Position numbers and translations under genes: made by a program | Shown here: piece by piece, positions 1 through 8,780 of the stretch | Layout: the number at the start of each line of letters is the position of its first letter | Position numbering within the stretch: the first letter of the stretch is position 1 | Source: Streptoverticillium olivoreticuli subsp. olivoreticuli | Lineage (GTDB): Bacteria; Actinomycetota; Actinomycetes; Streptomycetales; Streptomycetaceae | Assembly: GCF_003391135.1 (NCBI RefSeq) | Contig: NZ_CP031455.1 | Coordinates: 5,812,001 to 5,876,000 of the forward strand | Length of the DNA stretch: 64,000 nucleotides | Direction: 5' to 3' | Notes under the pieces: generated by a model | The model's input: the letters and a program-made list of their open reading frames with translations, nothing else | What the model was told of the DNA's origin: nothing | Database searches by the model: none

Positions 1-53
1 GGTGTGGGGCCGGGGGACCCCCGCCCCTGCGGCCCCGCCCCTCTCGCCGGAGG

Positions 54-377
54 TCAGCCGTCGGGGTTGGCCTCCAGGCAGGTCAGTTCGATGCTGTCGA
101 TGACGGCCTCGTTCGTCTGGTGGGTGAGGTGGGCGACGTTCTCGATCCCGACCGCCATCCATCCCGACAGGCTCATGATGAGTACGCGCAGACCGTCGGT
201 GCCGTGCTTGGCGAGCACCTCGTCGGCGACCCGCATGGCCTCCTCGGGCACCCGCTCGGCCGGTTCGAGTCCGACGACCTTCCGCATCAGGCCGATCGTG
301 GTGTGGGAGATCTCCGGTGCGATCGCCCGCAGCCGCCGGTCCTCCTCCTCGTCCACGCTTCCCCTCCTTCTGCCCAT
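54..377 (-). CDS. Hypothetical protein, 107 aa
   Basis: I do not recognise this family. The reading frame is open further upstream, but the start at 377 is preferred because an AGGA sequence lies about 5 nt before the ATG. The product is small, soluble and acidic at the N-terminus (a run of Asp/Glu after MGRRRGS) and looks mostly helical, with no signal peptide or membrane segment. It reads away from the gene at 800, and the 420-bp gap between them holds both promoters. No function can be assigned from the sequence. Confidence 0.65.
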   Translation of the reverse strand: MGRRRGSVDEEEDRRLRAIAPEISHTTIGLMRKVVGLEPAERVPEEAMRVADEVLAKHGTDGLRVLIMSLSGWMAVGIENVAHLTHQTNEAVIDSIELTCLEANPDG

Positions 378-799
378 GGTTTCCTGGCTACTTGGGAGCA
401 CGCTAGGGCACCCCGCAACCCCACGCACACGCGCTTGACAAGCGACCCTGGCGGATGCATTCGATCTCCACGGCGGGAGGGGTGGGGGTCCTGGACGCTG
501 ACGTGCTATTTGCGGCGCAACTTCGGGGCAATCAGCGCACTTCGGGGCAACGCGCCGTAAATATACGGTCCAGGACCCCTGCCCCGGAGGTCACGCCCCG
601 GCACCACAATCCCAGCCCGGCCGGCGTTTGAGGCCGCTCCCCCAGACTCCGTCCGGGGGGACCCCCAAGGGCGCCCCGCCGCAGGCGCGAACAAGCCGCA
701 CCCACAAAAGCAACCGCACCCAGCGGACATGGCACCGGCGTACGACGACCGGTAGCGTGAGCCGACGCTTCCGTAAGTCCCGTACAGCTAGGAGTCCCG
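378..799. other. Intergenic region with one copy of a dispersed repeat
   Basis: No credible gene is seen in this divergent gap. It holds a partial copy of the dispersed repeat near 611-690 and a TTGACA hexamer at 435-440 with no good -10 behind it. An AGGAG sits just before the GTG at 800. Confidence 0.5.
611..690. repeat. Dispersed intergenic repeat, copy 1 (diverged)
   Basis: The core CCGGCGTTTGAGG is shared with copies near 14468 and 40730. The later GCCGCAGGCG segment is shared as well. This copy is the most diverged of the five I found. Confidence 0.55.
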
Positions 800-2248
800 G
801 TGACGCAGAGCGGACAGGGAAACGCGCCGCAGCCTCCCGCGCAGGCGCCGCGCGAGGGTGTCGTGCTGCCCGCTCAGCAGGAGTCGTGGGGCGCCGACGG
901 GCACCAGGCCCCGGCGCCGGGCCGCCCGTGGGGTCAGCCCTGGGGGCCGGACGCGCAGCGTGCGCCGCTGCCGCCGGAGGCGCCGCCGGGTGCGCCGCGT
1001 CCGCCCGCCCATGCGCCGGGTGCCCCGGAGGCCACGCAGTATCTGCCGCCGGTGCGGGACTCCGCGTCGGAGGCGACCCAGTACCTGCCGCCCACCTCGG
1101 CGAACGAGGCGACCCGGTACATACCGCCCGTGGGCGGCGGGCCGCTGCCCGACGCCGCGTCCGCGGCGACGCAGTACCTGCCGCCCGTGCCCGCGGGCCC
1201 GCACGGCGAGGCCACGCAGCTCATTCCCCCGCAGCCGGGCGGGCCCGAGCTTCCCCAGTACCTGCCGCCGGTCGACAACGGCGCGGCCACGCAGTACCTG
1301 CCGCCGGTGCAGGAGTCCGCCGCGACGCAGTACCTGCCCCCGGTGACCAACGACGCCGCCACGCAGTACCTGCCGCCGGTGTCGTCCGGCCGCCCGGATC
1401 CGGCCGCCCCGCACATACCCCAGGCCGGTGGCGCGGCCTTCGCACAGACGGGGGAGCGGCCGCCGCCGGCCGAGTTCGACGGGCTGTTCCGGGAGAGCGG
1501 CGCCGCGCCCGGTCCCCGGCAGCAGGTGCCGCCGCCGCGCGGCCCCCACGCGGGCCCGCCGCCCCGGCCCCGGCCCCAGGAGCCCCCCGCGCCTCGCAAG
1601 AAGCTGCCGACCGCCGCGATCGTCGGCATCGTCGTCGCGGCCTGTGCCGCGGCCGGGCTCGGCGCCGGTGCGCTGCTCAGCGGTGGTGGCGACGACAAGA
1701 AGAGCGACCAGCAGAACACGGCGTCGAGCTCGCCCGCCCCCGAGCAGTCGGCCGACAGCGGCAAGCAGGAGCCGGCGCCCAAGGCCGACGACCCGGCACT
1801 CGCGCAGGCGAAGGCGCTGGACGCGCTCCTCAAGGACAGCAACAACAGCCGTGACGCCGTCATCAAGGCGGTCGACTCGACCCGGAGCTGCAAGGACCTC
1901 GACAAGTCGGCGAGCGACCTCCGGGACGCGGCGAAGCAGCGCGACGGCCTGGTGACCCGCCTTCAGCAGACCTCGGTCGACAAGCTTCCGGACAGTGCGG
2001 AGCTGTCGGCGCAGCTGACGAAGGCCTGGCAGTCGTCGTCGGCGGCGGACAGCCACTACGCGGCGTGGGCGGGGCAGGCGGGCGGCAAGGGCGGCTGCGT
2101 CAAGGGCCGTCCGAAGCCGACGGGTGACAGTACGGCGGGCGACAAGGCGAGCGACGACGCGACGGCTGCCAAGAAGAAGGCGGCCGACCTGTGGAACCCG
2201 ATCGCGAGGAAATACCACCTGTCCCAGCACAAATGGACCCAGCTGTAG
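800..2248 (+). CDS. Single-pass membrane protein with nine ATQYLPPV-type repeats
   Basis: The 482-aa product starts at a GTG with AGGAG upstream. A Pro/Gln-rich N-terminal part leads into nine tandem units of about 12-19 residues (roughly residues 77-197) of the form (E/A)ATQYLPPV plus a variable tail. A Pro-rich linker follows, then one membrane helix at about residues 272-293 preceded by Lys-Lys and followed by an acidic, Lys-rich segment. The C-terminal 180 residues, presumably outside the cell, are helical and carry two cysteines (TRSCKDL and GGCVKG) that could form one disulfide. The repeats would lie on the cytoplasmic side. The function is unknown. Similar repeats occur in front of membrane helices in other streptomycete proteins, as I recall. 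Confidence 0.85.
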   Translation: MTQSGQGNAPQPPAQAPREGVVLPAQQESWGADGHQAPAPGRPWGQPWGPDAQRAPLPPEAPPGAPRPPAHAPGAPEATQYLPPVRDSASEATQYLPPTSANEATRYIPPVGGGPLPDAASAATQYLPPVPAGPHGEATQLIPPQPGGPELPQYLPPVDNGAATQYLPPVQESAATQYLPPVTNDAATQYLPPVSSGRPDPAAPHIPQAGGAAFAQTGERPPPAEFDGLFRESGAAPGPRQQVPPPRGPHAGPPPRPRPQEPPAPRKKLPTAAIVGIVVAACAAAGLGAGALLSGGGDDKKSDQQNTASSSPAPEQSADSGKQEPAPKADDPALAQAKALDALLKDSNNSRDAVIKAVDSTRSCKDLDKSASDLRDAAKQRDGLVTRLQQTSVDKLPDSAELSAQLTKAWQSSSAADSHYAAWAGQAGGKGGCVKGRPKPTGDSTAGDKASDDATAAKKKAADLWNPIARKYHLSQHKWTQL

Positions 2249-2305
2249 CAGCGGGTGGCGGGTGGCCGTGCCCGGACCCCCGACCGGGGGCCCGGGAGGG
2301 GAACG

Positions 2306-2311
2306 TACGAT
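2306..2311 (+). promoter_or_regulatory. Putative -10 element for leaderless transcription
   Basis: TACGAT ends exactly 7 nt before the GTG at 2319, which places transcription start at or next to the start codon. No convincing -35 is visible. Confidence 0.35.
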
Positions 2312-2318
2312 CGGACGC

Positions 2319-2813
2319 GTGCAAGCTTCGGAGAAGTCTCCCCGCCGCGGCCGCCGCTCGACCACCATGGACGGCATGCCGCTCAATGACATGCCGTGGT
2401 GGCGCTGGCGCGTGAACGTGCGCTCCGCGCTGCACATGCTCTCCGACCCGGTGTTCCAGCAGGAGTGCTGGCTGACCGGGCGCGCGGGATTCGGTGACGT
2501 GACCGACGCCGTCTACCGGCTGGTCGAGGACACCTGGCTGGACAACTGGTCGGCCGAGAAGTACCTCGGAACGATCTTCCGGGACTCCGCCGAGGTCGCC
2601 GTCGTCGACGTCGCCGTGCTGCGGGTGCTGCGGATCATGCACCAGGTGGGGGCCGACGCCCCGGTCTCGGCGTATCTGGAGCACCACGGCTGGCCGGACG
2701 CCGTACGGGCCGCCCGTGAGGCGCACGTCCGGCTGGCGGCGAACGACGGTGACGACCCGGACGCGCCGCCCCGTTCGCTGGAGATCCTGGCCCTGGCCAC
2801 CGGCGCCCGCTGA
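2319..2813 (+). CDS. Conserved actinobacterial hypothetical protein, 164 aa
   Basis: This soluble protein begins with a basic stretch followed by MDGMPLNDMPWWRWR and a Trp-rich, helical body. I recognise the sequence as a conserved Streptomyces protein of unknown function. Two starts are possible: GTG at 2319, favoured because TACGAT lies 7 nt upstream (leaderless pattern), or ATG at 2367, which has no ribosome site. It sits 57 bp upstream of purU on the same strand and could be co-transcribed with it. No catalytic motif is evident. Confidence 0.8.
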   Translation: MQASEKSPRRGRRSTTMDGMPLNDMPWWRWRVNVRSALHMLSDPVFQQECWLTGRAGFGDVTDAVYRLVEDTWLDNWSAEKYLGTIFRDSAEVAVVDVAVLRVLRIMHQVGADAPVSAYLEHHGWPDAVRAAREAHVRLAANDGDDPDAPPRSLEILALATGAR

Positions 2814-2870
2814 GCGGGCCGCGGCCGGCGCGGTCGGGAGGGGCCGCCGGGTGTGCGACGCTATTGGGCT

Positions 2871-3755
2871 ATGAACGCCTCGCAGTCCCCTGTCACCGAA
2901 GGGGCCCCGGAACAGTACGTCCTCACCCTCTCCTGCCCGGACAAGAAGGGCATCGTGCACGCGGTGTCCAGTTATCTCTTCATGACCGGTTGCAACATCG
3001 AGGACAGCCAGCAGTTCGGCGACCGTGACACCGGGCTCTTCTTCATGCGCGTGCACTTCGGTGCGGACGCGCCGGTGACGCTGGAGAAGCTGCGGGCCAG
3101 CTTCGCGGCGATCGGTGACTCCTTCCGGATGGACTGGCAGATCCACCGGGCCGACGCGAAGATGCGCATCGTGCTGATGGTGTCCAAGTTCGGGCACTGC
3201 CTCAACGACCTGCTGTTCCGCTCGCGGATCGGCGCGTTGCCGGTCGAGATCGCCGCGGTCGTCTCCAACCACACCGACTTCGCCGAGCTGGTCGGCTCGT
3301 ACGGCGTCCCCTTCCACCACATCCCGGTGACGAAGGACAACAAGGCGGAGGCCGAGGCGCGGCTGCTGGAGCTCGTCCAGGCGGAGAACGTCGAGCTGGT
3401 CGTGCTGGCGCGCTATATGCAGGTGCTCTCGGACGACCTGTGCAAGGTGCTCTCCGGGAAGATCATCAACATCCACCACTCCTTCCTGCCGAGCTTCAAG
3501 GGCGCCCGCCCGTACCACCAGGCGCACGCGCGTGGTGTGAAGCTGATCGGTGCCACCGCGCACTACGTGACCGCCGACCTCGACGAGGGCCCGATCATCG
3601 AGCAGGAGGTCGAGCGCGTCGGTCACGGCGTCACCCCCGACCAGCTGGTGGCGATCGGCCGTGACGTGGAGTGCCAGGCGCTGGCCCGTGCCGTGAAGTG
3701 GCACAGCGAGCACCGCGTGCTCCTCAACGGCCGGCGGACGGTCGTCTTCGCCTAG
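2871..3755 (+). CDS. purU: Formyltetrahydrofolate deformylase
   Basis: PurU hydrolyses 10-formyltetrahydrofolate to formate and tetrahydrofolate and so balances the one-carbon pool in the cytoplasm. The 294-aa product has the usual layout: an N-terminal ACT domain (about residues 8-85, beginning YVLTLSCPDKKGIV) and a formyltransferase domain (about 95-290). The catalytic block NIHHSFLPSFKGA carries the conserved Asn and His, and DLDEGPIIEQ carries the acidic residue. The length is normal. The ATG at 2871 fits homologues; no ribosome site lies close to it, so the message may be leaderless. Confidence 0.96.
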   Translation: MNASQSPVTEGAPEQYVLTLSCPDKKGIVHAVSSYLFMTGCNIEDSQQFGDRDTGLFFMRVHFGADAPVTLEKLRASFAAIGDSFRMDWQIHRADAKMRIVLMVSKFGHCLNDLLFRSRIGALPVEIAAVVSNHTDFAELVGSYGVPFHHIPVTKDNKAEAEARLLELVQAENVELVVLARYMQVLSDDLCKVLSGKIINIHHSFLPSFKGARPYHQAHARGVKLIGATAHYVTADLDEGPIIEQEVERVGHGVTPDQLVAIGRDVECQALARAVKWHSEHRVLLNGRRTVVFA

Positions 3756-3783
3756 GCGGACGCCCCCGTTCCGCCCGCTCCGG

Positions 3784-4932
3784 TCACAGCCGGGAGAGGG
3801 AGGCGGTGGCCAGGAGGACGTCCTCGATGGCCTCGCTGTCGCCGGTCCGGCCGACGGCCGCGTCCTCGGGAGGTATGTGGCCCGCGGCCAGCCTGCAGAA
3901 CTCGATGCCGTCCAGCGCGACGTGCGCCACCGTCCCCTCGGGTGAACCGAGGGCGCCCGGGGAGTCCAGCGGGACGTACCAATGGCCACCGCCGCTGCCC
4001 TCGACCTCCAGATGGAGCGTGCGGCCCGGGGCGCCCGCCGCGACCAGGGTGCGGGCCGGTGGGGCGAGCCCGGCCCGGCGGCGGCCCGCCAGGGCGACGG
4101 GCAGCATCCGCGCCGCCAGGCCCACCATGTGCCGGAGGTGGCCGGGCGCGGGCGGGCCGTACGGATAGTCGACGGCTTCCGCGATGTCCGAGGCGTGCAC
4201 CCAGCACTCGAAGGCGCGGTCCACGAAGGAGTCGCGCAGCGGCAGGCTGAACGCGCCGTAGGACACGGGCAGCTCCGCCACCTCGTCGGCGGCGAACGAC
4301 GCGCCGCGGATCAGCGCCGTGCTCTGGTCGCGCCAGGCCGCGTGCGCCGTGCCGGGGCCGTGCCGGTCGGGCGCGCCGGAGGCCGCCTGGTGTGCCCAGA
4401 GCGCCTCGGTGCGCTCCGTGGGCGAGTCGGTGGCGCCGGGGCCCACGGGGTCGGGGAGGCCGAGCGCGGCGGCGACGAGGCCGTCCACGGCCATCAGATG
4501 GCCGATCACGGCGGCCGCCGAGAGGTCGCGGGCCACGGGCCGCTCGCCGTCGAACCACCTCAGCCGCACCGGCGCCCGCCACTCCGCCTCGCCGATGTCG
4601 CGCAGCAGGGCGTCGAGCCGGGCCGTCTCGGCGTCGTAGGGCGCGGCCCAGTCCGGCACGGGGACGCGGGCGGGGCGGCGGGCCAGACAGGAGGCGAGCA
4701 CCCGGGAGCGCAGCCTCGGGTCGAGGTCGAGGCTGTCCTCCGGGTGCAGCAGCGCGACCGCGTCCCGCAGCCGCACGGCCTCGTCCGCGCAGGTGGCGCA
4801 GTCGGTCAGGTGCTCCTCGACGGCGGCCGTCTCCTCGTTGGAGCAGGCGGCCAGCGCCCAGGCGCCGAGCAGCGACTTGAGCACCTTGTGGGTCGCCTGG
4901 GGCCGGCGGGTCTCCGAAGCGGTGCCGCTCAT
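3784..4932 (-). CDS. Zinc-finger anti-sigma factor fused to a maleylpyruvate-isomerase/DinB-type domain
   Basis: The 382-aa product has an N-terminal anti-sigma zinc finger (about residues 15-60) with the HxxxCxxC signature in EEHLTDCATCADE. A four-helix DinB/mycothiol-dependent maleylpyruvate isomerase N-terminal-like domain (about 95-230) and a C-terminal domain typical of that family follow. Its start codon overlaps the stop of the sigma-factor gene (ATGA), so translation is coupled and it is very probably the cognate anti-sigma. The C-terminal part could bind a thiol or metal ligand and act as sensor; that is inference. There is no membrane segment, so it should be cytoplasmic. Confidence 0.85.
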   Translation of the reverse strand: MSGTASETRRPQATHKVLKSLLGAWALAACSNEETAAVEEHLTDCATCADEAVRLRDAVALLHPEDSLDLDPRLRSRVLASCLARRPARVPVPDWAAPYDAETARLDALLRDIGEAEWRAPVRLRWFDGERPVARDLSAAAVIGHLMAVDGLVAAALGLPDPVGPGATDSPTERTEALWAHQAASGAPDRHGPGTAHAAWRDQSTALIRGASFAADEVAELPVSYGAFSLPLRDSFVDRAFECWVHASDIAEAVDYPYGPPAPGHLRHMVGLAARMLPVALAGRRRAGLAPPARTLVAAGAPGRTLHLEVEGSGGGHWYVPLDSPGALGSPEGTVAHVALDGIEFCRLAAGHIPPEDAAVGRTGDSEAIEDVLLATASLSRL

Positions 4933-5492
4933 CGTGCGCCTCCGTGGGTGCGAGGCGCGGTCACACGGGGCCCGTGGTGCGCGGTGGACAGCAGTTGCAG
5001 CCCGAGCCGCAGCCGGCGGCGGGCCTCGTCCTCGGTGACGCCGAGGTGGGCGGCGGCCTGGCGGTAGTCGAGGCGGCGCAGATAGGCGAGGTCCAGGGCG
5101 GCGCGCAGCGGGGCGGGCATGGAGGTGACGATGTAGTCGGCGCGGGCGGCGGCGGAGGCCGCGCGGACCTTCTCCTCGATCTCCTCCGGGCTGCTCCGGT
5201 CGTCGCTCTTCGCCCGCCGGAGCCGCTCGACGGCCTGCTGGTGGGTGAGGGCGGCGATCCAGGAGCGCAGGGAGCCCTGCTTGGGGTCGTAGGCGCCGGG
5301 GTGCTCCCAGACATAGCCGAAGACCTCGCGGGTGACGCGGTCGGCGCCGCTCTCGTCGCCGAGCACCCGCTGGGCCTGGGTGTGGACGAGGGAGGCGAAG
5401 CGGTCGTAGAGCTCGCCGAGCGCCGCCGCCTCACCGTGCGCGAGCCGCTGTTGCATCTTGCGGTCCCACTTGGGTGGTGCGTCGGTCGCCAT
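4929..5492 (-). CDS. RNA polymerase sigma factor, ECF (sigma-70) family
   Basis: The 187-aa product has region 2 at about residues 20-90 (ALGELYDRFASLVH ... VFGYVWEHPGAYDP ... GSLRSWIAALTHQQAVERLRR) and region 4 at about 120-175 (LDLAYLRRLDYRQAAAHLGV with a helix-turn-helix). The length is normal for an ECF sigma. GGAGGGGG precedes the ATG by about 5 nt. The next gene encodes a zinc-finger anti-sigma factor whose start overlaps this stop, which defines a sigma/anti-sigma pair. I cannot name the regulon. Confidence 0.93.
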   Translation of the reverse strand: MATDAPPKWDRKMQQRLAHGEAAALGELYDRFASLVHTQAQRVLGDESGADRVTREVFGYVWEHPGAYDPKQGSLRSWIAALTHQQAVERLRRAKSDDRSSPEEIEEKVRAASAAARADYIVTSMPAPLRAALDLAYLRRLDYRQAAAHLGVTEDEARRRLRLGLQLLSTAHHGPRVTAPRTHGGAR

Positions 5493-5898
5493 GCCGCCCC
5501 CTCCGTGCGTCCCTGCCGTCGTCGCGTGGCCCGTGCCGTGGCTCGTACTGATGATCGCTCGTGCTTGTGCTCGGCGTCACATGCTTCTCGAATCTAGTCG
5601 CCGGGTGTGACAACGCAGACGCGTTTGCGGCAAAGCAGGCCCCTCGGTGGCTGCGGATGGTATTGCCCCGGTCACTTTCCGCACCATTGTCCGATCGTTA
5701 TAGATCGTACGTGCGCGAATGTGCCGATGTGTTATGCGTGTGTGACCGGATCCAGGAGAATTCGGGGTTCGAGCTGGGCATAGGCTCGTTGAGGGCCGGT
5801 TGGCGCTGTGGCGTTTCACGGAAGAGCGGTCGGGCAGCCGCAACCGAGGAAGGGTCCGTTCCGGGGAACGAGAAACCGAGCGAAGGGGCTTCGAGCGC
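5493..5898. other. Divergent promoter region, no gene seen
   Basis: This 406-bp gap separates the divergent sigma-factor and STAS genes and is richer in A/T than the coding DNA around it. It should hold both promoters. I could not place -35/-10 pairs with confidence. A reading frame crossing it on the + strand has no coding character. Confidence 0.5.
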
Positions 5899-6267
5899 GT
5901 GACGCTGAAGGTGAAGGACGCCGAGCAGGGAGACTGGGCAGTCCTCCTGGTCTCCGGTGAGATGGACCTGGTGACGTCGCCGGTGGTCCGGCAACGCGTG
6001 CACGACGCGGTCGCGGAGGGCCGCCGCAGTCTGGTGCTCGACCTGGCCGAGGTGCGCTTCTGCGACTCCAGCGGCGTCGGCGTGCTGATCGCCGCCCGCC
6101 GTCTGATGCGCTCCTGTCAGGGTCGGCTGAGACTCATCCTGCCTGCGCAGGGCGGTGCGGACGGATCACACATCAACAGGGTCCTCGCGGCGCTCGGGGT
6201 GCGCCGTCTCTTCGACATCTACCCCGACCTGGCGACGGCGACGCACGAAGAGCCGCTTTCCGCCTAG
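5899..6267 (+). CDS. STAS-domain anti-sigma factor antagonist
   Basis: The 122-aa product is a single STAS domain. The phosphorylatable serine lies in FCDSSGVGVL at about residue 55, where a partner-switching kinase would act. The GTG at 5899 is chosen because GAAGGGGC lies 9 nt upstream and the STAS fold begins at once; longer frames add an unrelated Arg-rich stretch. The protein would bind an unidentified anti-sigma kinase and free a sigma factor when unphosphorylated. No kinase gene is adjacent. The neighbouring sigma factor uses a zinc-finger anti-sigma, so the two systems need not be linked. Confidence 0.9.
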   Translation: MTLKVKDAEQGDWAVLLVSGEMDLVTSPVVRQRVHDAVAEGRRSLVLDLAEVRFCDSSGVGVLIAARRLMRSCQGRLRLILPAQGGADGSHINRVLAALGVRRLFDIYPDLATATHEEPLSA

Positions 6268-6304
6268 CGGTTCTTCGGGCGTCGGCCGGGGCTCCGTCGG
6301 GCGC

Positions 6305-7453
6305 CTAACTCCCCAGGGGGAGTTCCGCCCGTACGACGAAGCCCCCGTCCTCCGTCCGGTGCGCCTGGAGCGTTCCGCCGAGGCTCTGCGCCCGCTCGCG
6401 CAGGCCCACCAGACCGTGCCCGCCTCCCGGCAGGTCCGGCGCGGCCGCGGCCGCGTCCGGCGGGCCGTTGCGCACCTCGACCAGCAGGCCGGGCGCCGCC
6501 GTCCCCGTACCTGTCTCGGCCACGCGCACGCGTACGCGCGCGCCGGGTGCGTGCTTGCGGGCGTTGGTCAGTGCCTCCTGGACCGTGCGGAAGGCCGCGC
6601 GCTCCACGGGCTCCGAGCGCTCCGCCGCCGGGTCGCACTCGCTGTCGTACGTGACGTCCAGCGCGCTCAGTTCGATCAGCCGCGGCAGATCGGCGAGGCT
6701 CGGCTGCGGGGTGAGCTCCTCGGTGTCCGCGCCCGCTGCGCGCAGGATGCCGACCATGTGGCGGAGCTCCTCCAGGGTGCGCACGGACAGTTCGCGGATC
6801 CTCGTGGCCCCTTCGCGCGCCTGCGCGTCCCGCGTGCTGATCTGCACGGCGCCCGCCTGGAGGCTGATCAGGCTGACCTGGTGGGCGACGACGTCGTGCA
6901 TCTCCCGTGCGAGCCGGGCGCGTTCGGTGGCCAGCACCTGGTCGGCGAGGAGCCGGTCCTCGCGGGCGCGGCTGCGGGTCAGCTCGTCGAGCCGGGTGGC
7001 GAGTTCGCGGCGGGTGCGGGTGAGGAGTCCGAGGGCGATGGGGGTCGCGGCGGTGACCAGCGCGTCGACGAGCAGGAGGGCGGTCTGGCGGCGGTCGGAG
7101 AGGGAGAAGTCGGAGACCGGGTACGGCACGAAGTGCGCGACGGCCAGCAGCAGTCCGGCGGCGCCGAGCAGCCGGCGGTCGGTGCGGTGGGTGGCCACGG
7201 TGTAGAGGGCGATCATCGGGGCGAACCAGATGTAGCCGATGTAGATGCCCGGCAGCGTGGTCAGGAAGACGAGAACGGGGAACCGCCGCCGCCACAGCAG
7301 CGCCACCGCGGCGAGCAGGGACATGCCCATGCCCAGGCCGAACCCGGCGCCGTTGACGAGCAGCGCGTCCACGGCGGCGAGCAGCGCGGGCACGAGGACG
7401 GGCACGGCCGACCGCACCCTCGCGGGCAGCCGGCGCCCCGCTCTCCCGATCAC
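6305..7453 (-). CDS. NarL-family sensor histidine kinase
   Basis: The 382-aa product has about five N-terminal membrane helices (residues 10-150), then a HisKA_3 dimerisation box with the phospho-His in LAREMHDVVAHQVS and a C-terminal HATPase domain ending in GHGLVGLRERAQSLGGTL. The GTG at 7453 is preferred over upstream starts because AGGAG sits 6 nt before it. It lies 211 bp downstream of its probable response regulator on the same strand. The membrane part resembles the ligand-free sensors of streptomycete NarL-type systems, and the signal is unknown. Confidence 0.92.
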   Translation of the reverse strand: MIGRAGRRLPARVRSAVPVLVPALLAAVDALLVNGAGFGLGMGMSLLAAVALLWRRRFPVLVFLTTLPGIYIGYIWFAPMIALYTVATHRTDRRLLGAAGLLLAVAHFVPYPVSDFSLSDRRQTALLLVDALVTAATPIALGLLTRTRRELATRLDELTRSRAREDRLLADQVLATERARLAREMHDVVAHQVSLISLQAGAVQISTRDAQAREGATRIRELSVRTLEELRHMVGILRAAGADTEELTPQPSLADLPRLIELSALDVTYDSECDPAAERSEPVERAAFRTVQEALTNARKHAPGARVRVRVAETGTGTAAPGLLVEVRNGPPDAAAAAPDLPGGGHGLVGLRERAQSLGGTLQAHRTEDGGFVVRAELPLGS

Positions 7454-7664
7454 CGCGGACTCCTGGACGGTGCAGGCGGGGCCGGCCGGGCCGCGCGTGC
7501 GGGTCGCGGTCTGCGCCCGCCCGCGTCCACAGGCCCGCGCCGTGCGCTGTGGTCCGCCACGTGTGCCGGGTTCGCGCACCGGGCCCGTACGTCCACGGGC
7601 ACGCGGCGCGGTCCCCGTCCGGCCGCCGCCGTGTCGCCACGCCGTGTGCCCGCCGCGGTGTGCC

Positions 7665-8375
7665 TCACCGCGCGTCCCGCGGCGCCGGGTGGTCGCCCGG
7701 GCGGGCCGGGGCGCGGGCGGGGGCCGGGCGGGGGGTCGCGACCAGGCCCGCGCGGTCGGCGATGATCGCGGCCTGGACGCGGTTGAGGCCGCCCAGCTTG
7801 CCGAGGACGGCGCGCACGTGGTCCTTGACCGTGCTGGGGGCCAGCCCCATGCGTTCGGCGATCTGGGGGTTGGCCAGGCCCGCGCCGAGGTGGGTGAGGA
7901 CCTCGCGCTCGCGCGGGGTCAGCGTGGCCACCGCCCGCGCGGCCGTCGACTCGGCCTCCGCGGCGAGGTAGCCGCCGATGACCGCGCGCGTCACGCCCGG
8001 GTCGAGGACGCTGCCACCGGCCGCGAGGGTGCGCACGGCCTGGACGAGCTGCTCCGGGTCGGTGTCCTTGAGCAGGAAGCCGGTGGCCCCGCCGCGCAGC
8101 GCCGCCGCGAGGTACTCGTTGGCGTCGAAGGTGGTGAGCATGGCGACGGCGGGCGGCCGCGGAAGGTCGCGCAGGCCGCGCAGCACGGTCAGGCCGTCGA
8201 CGTCCGGCATCCGGATGTCGAGCAGGACGACGTCCGGGGCGGATCCGCGCACGGTGTCCACGGCCTCGCCCCCGCCGCAGTCCGCGACGACCTCGATGTC
8301 CGGGGCCGTGCCCAGGATCATCCGCAGCCCGGACCGGACGAGCTGCTCGTCGTCCACCACCGCAACACGGATCAC
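7665..8375 (-). CDS. NarL/LuxR-family response regulator
   Basis: The 236-aa product has a receiver domain (residues 1-120) with the acidic pair VVDDE, the phospho-Asp in LLDIRMPDVDG and the Lys of LLKD. A LuxR-type helix-turn-helix follows (about 148-210, LTPREREVLTHLGAGLANPQIAERM). The C-terminal tail of about 25 residues is Pro/Ala-rich. It is the probable partner of the kinase encoded just downstream. Its targets are not evident. Confidence 0.93.
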   Translation of the reverse strand: MIRVAVVDDEQLVRSGLRMILGTAPDIEVVADCGGGEAVDTVRGSAPDVVLLDIRMPDVDGLTVLRGLRDLPRPPAVAMLTTFDANEYLAAALRGGATGFLLKDTDPEQLVQAVRTLAAGGSVLDPGVTRAVIGGYLAAEAESTAARAVATLTPREREVLTHLGAGLANPQIAERMGLAPSTVKDHVRAVLGKLGGLNRVQAAIIADRAGLVATPRPAPARAPARPGDHPAPRDAR

Positions 8376-8780
8376 CGACAGCTACCTCTTCCTGTGCGCT
8401 CTGTCCGCCGGTCCGGACCACCCGGCGGATCTCCAGCCTGCCGCACCGTTCCGGTGCGGACCGCTAGAAACGGAGCGTAAGGCTCCAGTCGTCGGTTTGT
8501 CCGCTCCGTGACGCACCCCCGCCGACCGGAGGGGGTGCCGCTCTGACCCGGGACGGATACCGTCCGGGCGCATCGCCCGGCAGAGTGACGTCCATGCTGC
8601 ACCATGCCGGGACCCGCGTCGGTACGCCCGGCCGCCCGTGGCGCGCCCGCGCGCCCCACCGGTGACGGCACGGGCAGCTCGCGGTCGCAGGCCGCCGCGT
8701 CCCCCACAAGCGGCGGCCTGTGACGTGAGAGCCGCGACCGGAAAAATTCGGGGTGAAAATATGCGGTTCGGAAGGCCCCG
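8376..8780. other. Intergenic region with two inverted repeats
   Basis: No gene is seen here. Two inverted repeats are present: ACGGAGCG at 8470-8477 with CGCTCCGT at 8502-8509, and GCACCCCC at 8513-8520 with GGGGGTGC at 8531-8538. The second could end transcription from the regulator gene upstream. The first could be an operator for the two-component operon. An A/T-rich patch lies near 8740-8765. Confidence 0.45.

Noticed and set aside
435..463. TTGACA at 435-440 as a promoter
   Set aside because: No acceptable -10 follows at 16-19 nt, and the gene in that direction is over 350 bp away.
1030..1392. CRISPR-like direct repeats
   Set aside because: The repetition is at the protein level with varying spacing and sits inside a coding frame; no cas genes are present.
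5561..5902. A 113-codon gene between the sigma factor and STAS genes
   Set aside because: No ribosome site, unusual composition, and it runs through the divergent promoter region into the STAS start.
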